Shown: piece by piece, positions 13,999 through 25,000 of the stretch
Position numbering within the stretch: the stretch's first letter is position 1
How the letters are laid out: every line of letters starts with the position of its first letter
From: Craterostigma plantagineum
Taxonomy: Eukaryota > Streptophyta > Magnoliopsida > Lamiales > Linderniaceae
Assembly: GCA_027422505.1 (NCBI GenBank)
Contig: JAPQWV010000002.1
Span: forward strand, 26,762,501 to 26,826,500
Reading direction: 5' to 3'
DNA: 64,000 bases
Position numbers and translations under genes: made by a program
Notes under the pieces: generated by a model
Databases searched by the model: none
What the model saw: only the letters and a program-made list of their open reading frames with translations
What the model was told of the DNA's origin: nothing

Positions 13999-16342
13999 TT
14001 ACATTCCCCGACAAAGAGAAAGAAAAGACATAAAAGGAAAAGATTTAAACGGCCTAGCTGGCCTGATCTTCACCCCCGGCAACTTCCCCGGGCTTCTCAG
14101 CATCTCCGCAAGCTCCAACCTCTCGGCCTTCTCCCTCTCCCTCCTCGGCTTGCTCCTTAAGGGCTTCTTCCCCAACAGAACCCCCTGTACCTGGATCTCC
14201 TCAGCATCATCACGGGTTTCTTCCCCGGAGGCACCTCGCATCTCCTCGAACGGGGGCTCAGCCACAACTGCGGCGGGAGCCTGCATAATTGGCGTCCTCG
14301 AAGGACCGCTCTCATCTCGGGGTTCGGGCAAATAGCCCCCAGAAGGGGCCTCCTTCAAAGTCCTGATGGCATTCAGAAACTTGAAGGGGTGATCCGCCCT
14401 ACTATACCCGTGTGCTCGAAGTTCGGAGATGCACCCATAGAAGCCCCATTTGAAGAAGGTCTTCATATCGTTTAGATGATTGCGCTTGGGGATGTAGTTC
14501 TTCTCCAGATCCTTGTCCCACTCCCTCCTATCTTCGACCTGGGCCACCTCCGATTGAGAAAGATGGCGTTGGAGCTCTGCTGCTTCTTCCTGGAGCTTTT
14601 TCTCCCGAGTCTTAGCCTCGACTGCCGCTCGCTCAAGCTCCTCCACCCGCTTGCGAAATTCGGCCTCGGCTTGGGACAAGGCTTTATTTTGCTCAGCAAG
14701 CCGGGAGACACGTTTCGTGACCTCGGTCACCAGAGAGAGCGACTACATTAATGGAGGTTCGGTAAGATCAAAATCGCCCGATGAAGTGAAAAGTAGAGAG
14801 GAATACATATCTGCCCGACAGTAACACCAAGAAGGCTCCTAAGGTCAAGATAGGAGAGCTCGCGAGTATAATGCCTGTTAGCTTCATCAGGGAACTCCCG
14901 AAGGAACTCCCAGCTCTCATCCTTTGATGGGCATTAAAAAAGGCAGGTTGTTTAGCCCGACCCAACGCGACTGGACCCCCCGGAGGTGAGGAAACAGGTT
15001 GACTTGAAGAAGCTCGGGCTCTTTTCGTCGAAGCCCCTCCATGGGAAGGAGCCGCTCGCTTCGGCGCACTTTTTTACCCCCGAGGAGGAAGCTGGGGCCT
15101 TGCCCTTACCCTTTGAAAGGGTATTTGGGGCAGTTTCTTGGGGATTTGGCTGGCAAAGATCCTCATCCTCCTCGTCAGCAATAGCAATGACCTCGGCAAG
15201 CGACATCCGATCAGCTGCAAAAGAGAAGTAGGAAGTCAAAACATGCGTCATAACAAGGATTAAACCAAAGGTAGGGCGAATCGGGACTCTAATGGTATAC
15301 CTAGGGTCATGGTGAGTTTGACGCCTTTCGAAGAGAAACCATGGGCGCAAAGGAGATCTTCCTCTCGGAGTTTTTTGGCCCAATATCGCCTGGAGCCTAC
15401 CCTGGCCAAGAAGGCTTCGACCCTAGAGGATGTTTCGGGAGGAAGATGATTGGAAATTGTATGGTTGTCGCTCCAGGAGAAGGGGATTAGCCCGGACTCG
15501 GCGCAATCTACCGAGGGCTTAACAAAGAAATACTTACTCATCCAACCCTTATGAGGAGAGGGATTGCCTCGGATGAGAATAGGAGTGCGTGAAGGGGTAA
15601 AGAAGAATTTCCCTTCCTCTTTCTTATTAAGCTTCAGGAAAGAGGTGATTATAGGGATCGAGGGCTCAAAGCGAAAGTGGGCAAGAATGACAGCAAGCGA
15701 GAGAAGAAGGCTAAAGGAATTCGGTGCTAATTGGGCAGGGGAGATTCCAAAATACTGACAAATATCTACAAGAAAACGGGGTAGAGGAAATCTAAGACCC
15801 ATCTCGACCTGATCCAAAAAATAAGTACCAAAACCCTCGGGAGGATTACTAGCTAGGTCGATGGGAGAGGGAATTCTAACTTCAAAATCATCGGGAAGAC
15901 CCGAGAGAGATACTAACCTAGGAAGATCGGAAGGTTTGAAAGTAGAGAACTTGATCTGATGCCAATGAACACCTTCGCGAGCAGCTCGGAAGGTCTCAAC
16001 CTCCCCGACCCAGGCACTAAAGGCCCGACGGAAGGCCCCAGAACTAGGGAAATCACTTTCAAGGGGAGGGGACGGCTCTCCTAAAGCAAGAGGCGGAAGC
16101 GAAATCGGGACAGTATACGTAGCCTCAGAATCTACCGAAGAAGCCCTCGAGGAGCCCTCCCGAGGACCTCCGACATCTACCCGTGGACTATCCCCCACAT
16201 CAACCCTAGCGCTCCCAGAACCCTCAACAAAGGAACTACTGTTATCAGACGAACTACTTGAACTAGAGCTACCAGATCCACCCGACCCCCCGGAAAAATT
16301 ACCCGAATCTACACGAGAGCTATCACTAGAGCTAGAAGTCAT
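13999..16342 (-). pseudogene. Antisense gene B of the gypsy element (second aORF copy), spliced, frameshifted
   Basis: Starts at the ATG at 16342 with a long Ser/Gly tract (MTSSSSDSSRVDSGNFSG). Conserved blocks parallel those of gene A: VHWHQIKFSTFKPSDL, GFGTYFLDQVEMGLRFPLP, ICQYFGISPAQ, GWMSKYFFVKP. Exon 1 is 16342-15301, intron 15300-15215 (GT-AG). Exon 2 starts at 15214 with an acidic stretch (IADEEDEDL), then a Ser/Pro/Lys-rich linker. Frame changes fall in homopolymer runs near 15072 and 14938. A third exon from 14742 encodes a coiled coil (EAEFRKRVEELERAAVEAK) and a tail (FFKWGFYGCISELRAHGY) that matches the gene A tail. The two genes share order, intron positions and C-terminus, so they arose by duplication within the element lineage. 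Function unknown. Confidence 0.8.
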
Positions 16343-16496
16343 GGTGCTGAAAGTAAAAGGCTAAAGGAAGAAAGACTTACGAGAAAACCTAAAAAGCTGG
16401 GAAAGAAAGGCTGGATGGATCGAGCGCTCGGGAACTTCTTGAAGAGAGATATTAGTGAGAGAAAGTAGAAGAAAGGAAATGACGAAGGAAGTGGGG

Positions 16497-16504
16497 TATA
16501 TATA
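16497..16504 (-). promoter_or_regulatory. TATA box of antisense gene B
   Basis: The minus strand reads GGCCTATATATACCCC, about 155 bp upstream of the gene B ATG. It gives an expected 5' UTR of about 120 bp, purine-poor and GA-rich on the plus strand. Position and sequence fit a plant core promoter. Confidence 0.6.
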
Positions 16505-16839
16505 GGCCCCACGCTATCAATCCGAGCCCTTGGATTGAAGCCGGATCAACGGGCCATGTCGATCCGCGCTAAAAATTTGGCGATCCGCATCAACTTGGGA
16601 AGAGGCGCGAAAGTCCCTGCCCAGACGTCCCATCAGAGCCAGCCAATAGGAACGCGACACGTGGATTGAAAGCTGGAACGGTGCTTAAGGCCCCTAAGGA
16701 AGAAGTAATGGGCCTATGCCCGGGAAAAGGGGCGCGAAATAAGAGCCCAATGACGGCCCTCGGAGTCGCAATGGATCGGATATTTCGCCACTACCCCACA
16801 AAAACGTCCAAAATGCACCATACTTCTTTTGGACTACTC

Positions 16840-16853
16840 GAAGGGGGGACTAT
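16840..16853 (+). other. Polypurine tract
   Basis: GAAGGGGGGACTAT ends immediately before the right LTR. It primes plus-strand cDNA synthesis in LTR elements; its location next to the LTR supports the element boundary. Confidence 0.85.
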
Positions 16854-17601
16854 TGTTACCCTCGGATCTAATCGACCACGCGGCAAAACACCCGACCCAT
16901 CTCAACTAACCTAACGGCCTCATTCGAGGAATACCTATCAGCACCGTGGGCCCGAGGACCATAGGGCAATACCTGCGACGAAGACCCAAGCCCCTCGGAA
17001 CTAAGCATAAGGAGATCCTCGGGTGCTCCATCCGAGGGACTCGTACCCTCGAAAACACTTCAGGAAGCTACCCGAGAGGAAAGGAAAGACTCGGGTATAT
17101 TTCCCGACAACGAGGGAAGACCTTGCCCTCGAGAATAGCGGTCATCCGACTTAGAAACTGCCACGATTCGCCCACGATGATGCAAATAAGACGTGCAGAA
17201 TAACCGTCTAACACTCGATAGGTTTAGGAAACGTGCCATCGTGGGAAAGGGAAAGATCCGAGCCCTAAATATATGGAACGTGGGTCTTAACCGCCTCGAA
17301 ACCACCAAGAGACGGAAACCCTATAAGTATCGCCATCAGGTCCAAAAACAGGTATCTTTCTCTCACGTATCCTACCGTTACTCTGTCCAATTAATTACTC
17401 ACAAACACACACTACACATCACTTTTTTATGCCACTTCACACCTGGAACATGGAGATTACTCTCTTGACCTAGGCAAGAGGGCAAACGATCCCCAACCCT
17501 TATCCTGTTTTCGAGTGATTAGGTAACTTGCGCGGTGGAATCTAGGCGGGAAGAAGTCTGTTAGTCGTCCGACGCGGTAGATCCATTTTTCGACGGCATC
17601 A
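16854..17601 (+). repeat. 3' LTR of the gypsy element
   Basis: Aligns with 4591-5339 with nine substitutions and one 1-bp deletion. Seven of the nine differences are C-to-T or G-to-A with the T/A on this copy, the pattern expected from deamination of methylated cytosine. It ends GACGGCATCA. Its TATA-like box is at 17322-17329 and points towards PIP5K. Confidence 0.93.
17322..17329 (+). promoter_or_regulatory. TATA-like box of the 3' LTR, reading outward
   Basis: TATAAGTA in the same context as in the 5' LTR. Transcripts started here would leave the element and enter the PIP5K upstream region about 1 kb before its ATG. Activity is inferred, not shown. Confidence 0.5.
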
Positions 17602-17606
17602 CCCAT
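17602..17606. repeat. Target site duplication, right copy (CCCAT)
   Basis: Matches 4586-4590 exactly. Confidence 0.9.
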
Positions 17607-18332
17607 GAATATTTCTCAGCTCAAAAAAAGCAGTCGAACAGTCTGAATTTATTGATAGGCGTCCCTAACGATTCAATTGCACGCAACAATGTCTTCCTTT
17701 TTATGGTCGCGGCTATAAAAGATTACGTTTTTAACAGTATCTACTGCTACTAGTAGTACATATATATACTAGCAGGATGCTGTTCATCATTGTGTAATAA
17801 CTAATTAATTTTGCATTGATGTGTTATATATAGAAAGATTGCATTTTTAAATAAGTCCTCCGCTTACCTCGCTCGCCAAATGTCAAAGAAAGAGATGGAT
17901 GCCTCACACACCTCATATACAATACAAGCGTTCTTTGCGGTTGCTGAGAACCAATTCATTGTCTCTGATGATGATGTCTTTCCCATTATTAGCAGGTTAA
18001 CGAAAGAAAGAAAGAAAGGAAGAAAGAGAGATAGAATCATCAACGTAGCTTTATGTTCTTAATCGCGCCGGGACAGCTGATTAGCATGTGCACTCACTGT
18101 TTTTTTGTTCCCCTTTTTCGGTAGATGAAATTAAATTTTTGGTTTCCCCATTTTCTTTGGCGCAGGTTGTCCGAAAGCCTTCCTTTCTTCCATGTTCATC
18201 TCATCTATCTTTGTTGTGCGTGAGTTATGTTAGATTTGCATATGGTTTGTCTCTGTCCGTGAAAGAGGAACAATGATGTACATTGTCTTGATCTAGAACA
18301 AAAAAAGAAAAGACTATTTTCAAATCCTAGCC
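17607..18332. promoter_or_regulatory. Upstream region and probable leader of PIP5K
   Basis: AT-rich 726 bp between the retrotransposon and the PIP5K start codon. It holds a TATATATA run near 17760-17768 and a GAAA-rich stretch at 18001-18035. Short frames at 17880-18062 and 18088-18276 have no family resemblance. Before the insertion, GYRB and PIP5K shared an intergenic region of only about 1.07 kb. Confidence 0.5.
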
Positions 18333-21156
18333 ATGAAGGCTTGGGAAGCCACGGTACGAAGAACGCAAACGGTGGCCAAGAAGCGCGCGAGCACAATATT
18401 CGGAACGCCACACAACAGCGTCGAAAGCCCCCAAAAGGGCTGTGGCAGTCCTCGAGAGGATGACGACCAAGAACAGTCGAGCAGCCCTGTGCCCGAAGCC
18501 TACCACCTCGAAACTTTCCTCGACAACGGAGACTATTACAGCGGTTATTGGTTCGACAACTTCCCCCACGGCCAAGGAAAGTATCGATGGACCGACGGGT
18601 GCGCCTACGAAGGCGAATGGATTCGAGGCAAGACGATGGGCAGGGGGACGTTTTCTTGGCCAGACGGCGCAAAGTACGAAGGTAATTTCAAGAATGGGTT
18701 CATGGACGGCGAGGGGACATACACGGGCGGAAAGGATGGAAGCTACAGAGGATATTGGGTGATGAATCTCAAGCACGGTTATGGCGTGAAGGAATTCGCA
18801 AACGGAGATTTCTACGATGGAGAATGGAGCCGTGGGGCCCAGGAAGGACAGGGGAAGTACCAGTGGAAGGACGGGGCTTATTACATCGGCGAGTTTAAGA
18901 ATGGGAACGTAAACGGTAAGGGAAAGATGGTGTGGACAAATGGGAACGTCTACGATGGGAATTGGGGAGATGGCTTGCCTAAGGGCCAGGGAACGTTTCG
19001 GTGGAGCGATGGGAGCTTCTACGTCGGGAATTGGAGCCTCGACGGGGACGAACAGAACGGGACTTATTACCCCTCAGGAAACTTGTCTGAGTGCGACCTC
19101 GAGTGGGACCCGAGGGAGGTTTTCGACGATGATTTGAAGGGATACAGGGTGAGCCCGGGCGAGAAGATTCCCATATGGCCTTCGCAGAAGAAGCTCGCTA
19201 TATGGATGTCTTCCAAGGATACGATGATGGAAGCGATTAGGCCGAGGAGGATGTCTGTGGATAGTCGCTTGGACATGGGAAACGTGGACAGGGATTTTGG
19301 GAGGATGAGGTTGTCCGATGGAGCTGCGCCTTCTTACCTTGAGTCGGCGAACGGAGGCGGCGTTAGTAATGGTTTTGGGACACCGTTGAGGATACCCAAG
19401 GTGGTCAAGAGGCAAGGAGAGACCATAAGCAAAGGGCATAGGAATTATGAGCTCATGCTCAATTTGCAGCTTGGGATTAGGTAAACACATAAAGCAGCTA
19501 AAGATTTGATTTTTACAAAGGTGAAAGTCTGTTTTTTGCTGTGATTCGTTCAGGCATTCAGTGGGAAGGCCTGGGCCGCCGCCGTCACTGGATTTGAAGC
19601 CTTCGGCGTTCGATCCTAAGGAGAAGTATTGGACTAGGTTTCCATCGGAGGGTTCGAAGATAACTCCGCCGCATCAGTCTTGCGAGTTTAAATGGAAAGA
19701 TTACTGTCCGAAAGTGTTCAGGTGAAGTGATGAAGCTAACTGTAGTATGATTTTTTGCTTCTTACGTCTTTCCCATGTTTAAAGAAAAAGAAAGAAAAAT
19801 CGCCCGTGTCTTCTTTCTTGCAGGACGATGAGGATGCTGTTCAAGGTTGACCCAGCGGATTACATGCTGTCCATATGCGGCAATGATGCTTTGCGAGAGC
19901 TTTCTTCGCCTGGAAAAAGCGGGAGTTTCTTTTATTTGACGAACGACGACCGTTATATGATCAAGACGATGAAGAAGGCTGAAACGAAGGTGCGATAAAA
20001 CAGAGAGCTTCTCTACGTTACAGAAAACGAGCATCTCTCAATAGATTTTATGTCGACAGGTGCTTCTAAGGATGTTGAGCGCGTACTATAACCACGTCAG
20101 ATCGTTCGAAAGCACGATGGTGACAAAGTATTACGGCCTTCACTGCGTCAAATTAACTGGGCCTGCTCAGAAGAAGGTAAAACATGTCATACAAACAGAG
20201 CAGCCTTTTCTGTGAAAAAACAGAAAGGGGCGTTGAAATCTGCTGTGCGTTTCTCAGGTTCGTTTCATCATCATCGGGAACTTGTTCTGTTCTGAGTATA
20301 CGATCCATAGGAGATACGACTTGAAAGGTTCGACCTTTGGGAGGTTGACCGATAAACCAGAGTCAGAGATCGAAGCGACTACAACGCTCAAAGACCTCGA
20401 CCTCAATTTCATTTTTCGACTCCAAAAGACTTGGTATCAAGAATTTCGAAGGTAAAGCAAAGCAAGGCAGCACATTACTTATTTACCAGCAAATTCTCTA
20501 ATGGGATTGGTGTAAGGAGTTGATTGTTTTATGTAAATATGCTGCAGACAAATCGATAGGGACTGCGAATTTCTCGAACAAGAGAGAGTAATGGACTATA
20601 GCCTCTTAGTCGGCGTTCACTTTACAGAAGCTTCATGCGGCGATCAGACACCTACTGGTAAGTAAACTACTGCCTACATTTTTGGCTTATGTGCAAGAAT
20701 CTGATATTGTTCTCACGGCTCAGAAACTGAGACAGTTTCGCGACTATCGAGGGCAGACGTAGATCAGCTGATCTTAGATCCTAAAGGGTAAGAACACACA
20801 CACACATACAATACGTTATTGTAATTCTATTCCATGACAAGGAAAAATGTTCACTTGCAAGGTGGGCTAGCATAAAATTAGGGATTAACATGCCAGCAAG
20901 GGTTGAAAGAACAGAGAGGAGAAGTGATGATGGCGGCGAGTTTCAGTTGATAGGAGAGCCGACGGGGGAGTACTATGATGTAATACTGTTCTTCGGAATC
21001 ATAGACATACTTCAAGACTATGACATTACCAAGAAACTCGAGCATGCTTACAAGTCCATCCAATACGATCCAAACTCCATCTCAGCCGTTGATCCAAGGC
21101 AGTATTCAAGGCGCTTCCGCGACTATATATTTAAGGCCTTCGAAGAGGATACGTGA
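18333..21156 (+). CDS. PIP5K: Phosphatidylinositol 4-phosphate 5-kinase with MORN repeats
   Basis: Makes PtdIns(4,5)P2 from PtdIns4P at the plasma membrane, controlling trafficking, cytoskeleton and phospholipase C signalling. Eight exons: 18333-19480, 19554-19721, 19824-19989, 20060-20176, 20258-20451, 20548-20657, 20724-20787 and 20862-21156. Residues about 62-235 carry seven MORN repeats and a partial eighth ([35 protein letters not shown] and so on), the plant-specific N-terminus. The PIPK catalytic core follows: [20 protein letters not shown] (ATP-binding Lys), [21 protein letters not shown] and [13 protein letters not shown]. The end has the activation-loop block [16 protein letters not shown]. 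These identify a type I/II B kinase; the subfamily member cannot be fixed by eye. The first exon is GC-rich compared with the rest. Confidence 0.96.
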
Positions 21157-22099
21157 TTAGGGAAAAAAAGGGCAACTTTATTCAATATTTTTTTTGAACA
21201 TATTATTCATTCACTTGTTGTATAACATCCTCAACCTCAACCATAGCCCAGAGAGAGGTGTATGTAGCCTGCCTATACAGAAAGTGCTGCCATGTATGTT
21301 AGTTAGTGTTCATTTTATTTTTATCAAGATTCCGTTTGACAAGTTGATCAGTAATTTGGTATAAATGTCAGTGTCATTACATATAAAAATCCCGCCTTCC
21401 CAAAGATTGATCATTTCATCAAGCATACACTTGTATCAAGATTAGTAATATAATCATTATTATACAACAAAAATGGCAGTTCATACGTTAGTCAATGGTT
21501 GGATGAGATCATATTATATATCATAATAGATCATTTTTGGAAGCATGAGCAAGTGAAATGGAATCTTGCTGTCAAAGGAGAACCCACGTATTGAATTTAG
21601 ATAAAGTAATATAATATAATATGATACTATCCGTATTACACTATAAGATATATTTAATCGACGTGTGTGTAATGACCTCACTCTTTGATTAGTTGGAGAA
21701 GAAAGATAACACAGTCGACGTTCATGAGCCACACTTCGCCAAATACCGACCTTTGGTTCCTACAATAGGACGCTATATGGTCCATGGAAAATAAAAAGAA
21801 AAAAAATAAGCACAAAATCTAATAAGTATATGAGAAGGAAAGAGAGACAGAAACTGAAATTTTGTACACATGTGAAGAGAACAAATGCATCTATACAACA
21901 TCAATAACAATCGAAAAGTAAACACCAGATATATAATAGCGTCGGGTGGTTCCTAACGTTCTCTGGTTTCATATCCCAATCCTCATTTTCCCCATTCCAC
22001 ACAATCCACTCGCACTCACCAAGCACCCTATCCCTCCAACTTTTTCACATACACTGTGATTTTTTGTGTTTTGTGTGGAATCCGTGAGGTTGATGAAAG
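21157..22099. other. PIP5K 3' region and GLU promoter region
   Basis: AT-rich intergenic DNA of 943 bp. The left part should be the PIP5K 3' UTR; the right part, with a pyrimidine-rich CCCATTCC/CACTCACC stretch at 21985-22040, is probably the leader of the glutamate synthase gene. I see no gene, tRNA or clear repeat. Confidence 0.5.
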
Positions 22100-25000
22100 A
22101 TGTCAGCTCACTCTGTTGTTCAATCGGTTAAGCTGTTTGGTGGGAATAGTATCGGTCTGAGTGGCGTTGGTAGGAAAGATTCGATTTTTGTTGATTTTGT
22201 TGGGCTGTGTGGTGCTAAAAAAACAAAGAGAAGCTCGAGGGGTCGCAGAGTTTGTGGTGTGAGTAATTGTAATGGTCAAAAGAATGGTTTTTTAGGTCCA
22301 AGAAAGAACTGGGCTACCTCTATCGAGTCCATTCTTGAACTCGAACGAGCTGGCAATGAGGCGAAGAAAGAAACCAGCGATGTAAAACGGAAGGTGGGTT
22401 AATTTAAGATCGTTTTGTTGCTTGAATGTCGTTTTGATTATGTTTTGTAGATGGCTATTTCTTGCTTACTTGATCGTTCTGCTTTCTAATGATAATCAAA
22501 TCCTTCATGCCGAGGTTTCTTCTTTCATGTTATCTCTCCATATGACTCTCTTGTTCAATCTTGATTTCTTGCTCATTCAACAGTATATGTGATGTGATAT
22601 ATATGTACTGCATAATTTCATTGATATCCCCTGTGTGATGGTGTGAATATTCATTGCTATTTTTGGAATAATTTTCCAGGTTGCAAACTTGGAAGACATA
22701 ATATCCGAACGAGGTGCTTGTGGAGTTGGGTTTATCGCGAATTTGGACAATAAAGCATCGCATGCAATCGTTAAAGATGCTCTTACGGCTCTTGGATGTA
22801 TGGAGCATCGTGGAGGTTGCGGAGCAGATAATGATTCGGGAGATGGTTCTGGCGTAATGACTTCAATTCCCTGGGAATTTTTCGACAAGTGGGCTGCTGA
22901 ACAAGGGATGGGTCCATTTGATCAGTTGCACACAGGCGTGGGTATGATATTTCTTCCAAAGGACGAGAACATGTTGAAACAGGCCCAAACAGGTCAGTTG
23001 GTTTAAAATCATGAATATTGGTTGGTTTGTTCTTCGTAAGCTGTGGTCATGATCATGAAGTTTGGAAGAATTGATAAAGAATGTCTGAACAGTTAGTTCT
23101 TATTGCAGCACATGTTGTCTGAATTCAGTTTTCTGTTTGGTGCAGCTATCATAGATATATTTAATAAAGAGGGTCTTCAAGTCCTTGGTTGGAGGTCAGT
23201 GCCAGTAGACGAGTCTATCGTCGGTTACTATGCAAGGGTGACTATGCCGAATATCCAACAGGTCTTTGTTCAGATTCCTAAAGAAGAAAACGTCGATGAC
23301 ATCGAAAGAGAATTGTATATTTGCAGAAAGTTGATCGAACGAGCGGCCAGCTCTGAGGCTTGGGGAGCAGACCTCTATTTTTGCTCTTTGTCCAATCAAA
23401 CAATTGTTTACAAAGGAATGCTCAGATCAGAGGTTCTTGGCCGCTTTTATTATGATCTACAAAACGATCTCTACAAATCTGCTTTTGCAATCTATCACAG
23501 GAGATACAGTACAAACACTAGCCCCAGATGGCCTTTAGCACAACCGATGAGGTTCCTTGGTCATAATGGAGAGATCAATACCATACAGGTTCTAATTTTC
23601 GCTGTTTGTTTTTGGCTGTACATAGTTAAAGATTTTTCTTCTTGTTGTTTTGTTATGTCTTGTACTAACACTGATATTATAACTATAGGGAAATTTAAAT
23701 TGGATGCAATCTCGTGAGACCTCACTGAAGTCGCCAGTCTGGCGCGGCCGAGAAAATGAACTCCGCCCTTTTGGGAACTCTAAAGCCTCTGACTCTGCAA
23801 ATCTTGACATGGCAGCTGAAGTATGATGATTGTTTTAATCTTTTGACGGTGTCCTTTTATTCTCTTGATTTGCTGTTACGTGATTTTTTTATCCACATTT
23901 GATGCAGTTGTTGATAAGAAGTGGTCGTGCTCCAGAGGAAGCTTTGATGATTCTTGTCCCAGAGGCCTATAAGAATCATCCAACATTATCGATAAAATAT
24001 CCCGAGGTATTTCTTTTTTTGGTTTGTAATTTTCTTATGATTTTTTTTCTGAGCACAAACTAGCCTAAGATATTTTACTTTTGTGAACTGTGATTCATTG
24101 GCTATATCCTGCTGGAGATTGACCTGTGGTGATATTTGCTTCAGATTATTGATTTTTACGATTACTACAAGGGTCAAATGGAGACATGGGATGGACCTGC
24201 TTTGCTCCTATTCAGGTGGTGAATATGAATATCAATCGTCAATTTCTGATACGTATCCAAAAACTGGAATCTGTGACTTGTGATCTGATCAAATCATGGC
24301 CTGTAATGGACAATTGTTTTGCTATCTATTTTAATTTTGTGATGGGACAATTGCTTCAGTGATGGGAAGACAGTGGGAGCTTGCCTTGACCGTAATGGAC
24401 TTCGCCCTGCTAGATACTGGCGAACATCAGACAATGTAGTCTATGTTGCATCTGAGGTGGGTGTTTTGCCAATGGATGAGTCGAAAGTTGTGATGAAAGG
24501 GCGATTAGGTCCTGGTATGATGATAGCAGTTGATTTGCCTAGCGGACAGGTATGGTTGAGTGTTTTACCAGTAGCCGTTGATAAGAGTCATTGCTGTACT
24601 TCTCCTGCAATGTTAACGCACACGTATACATATATTTGAATTTGTCAGGTATTTGAAAATACTGAAGTGAAAAAACGAGTGGCACTATCAAATCCTTATG
24701 GTACATGGGTGAAAGAAAATCTACGCTCGTTGAAGGCCGCAAATTTTCTATCATCGACTCTCCTCGACAATGAGACAATATTAAAACGTCAACAGTAAGG
24801 AGTTTGATAACATGATTTGGATTTTGGAGGCAAGTGTCGTTTTTGTTTCTATATAACAGCGTTCTGTCTTTCTATAGGGCTTATGGATATTCTAGTGAAG
24901 ATGTTCAGATGGTGATTGAATCAATGGCTTCTCAAGGTAAGGAGCCGACATTTTGCATGGGGGATGATATTCCTTTGGCAGTACTATCTTCGAGGCCTCA

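Larger units (their letters stand above)
4591..17601 (+). mobile_element. Ty3/gypsy LTR retrotransposon, Tat/Retand-type, about 13.0 kb
   Basis: Complete element with LTRs of 749 and 748 bp (TG...CA ends), PBS, gag, protease, RT, RNase H, a second RNase H, integrase, a long 3' region with tandem repeats and two antisense genes, a polypurine tract, and a 5-bp target duplication. The order with integrase last marks Ty3/gypsy. The degenerate first RNase H plus the added archaeal-type RNase H, and the additional antisense ORFs, are hallmarks of the Tat lineage (Retand, Tat, Ogre). The LTRs differ by nine substitutions and one 1-bp indel, about 1.2 percent, so insertion is recent on a genomic scale. 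Despite this, gag-pol is broken by about seven reading-frame shifts, so this copy as written cannot make a polyprotein. It sits between GYRB and PIP5K, transcribed towards PIP5K. Confidence 0.95.

Noticed and set aside
17880..18276. Short frames before PIP5K as possible uORFs or small genes
   Set aside because: No support for being in the transcript and no conserved sequence.
18205..18776. Two long minus-strand frames under the first PIP5K exon
   Set aside because: Shadow frames caused by the GC-rich MORN coding sequence, which is clearly the real gene.
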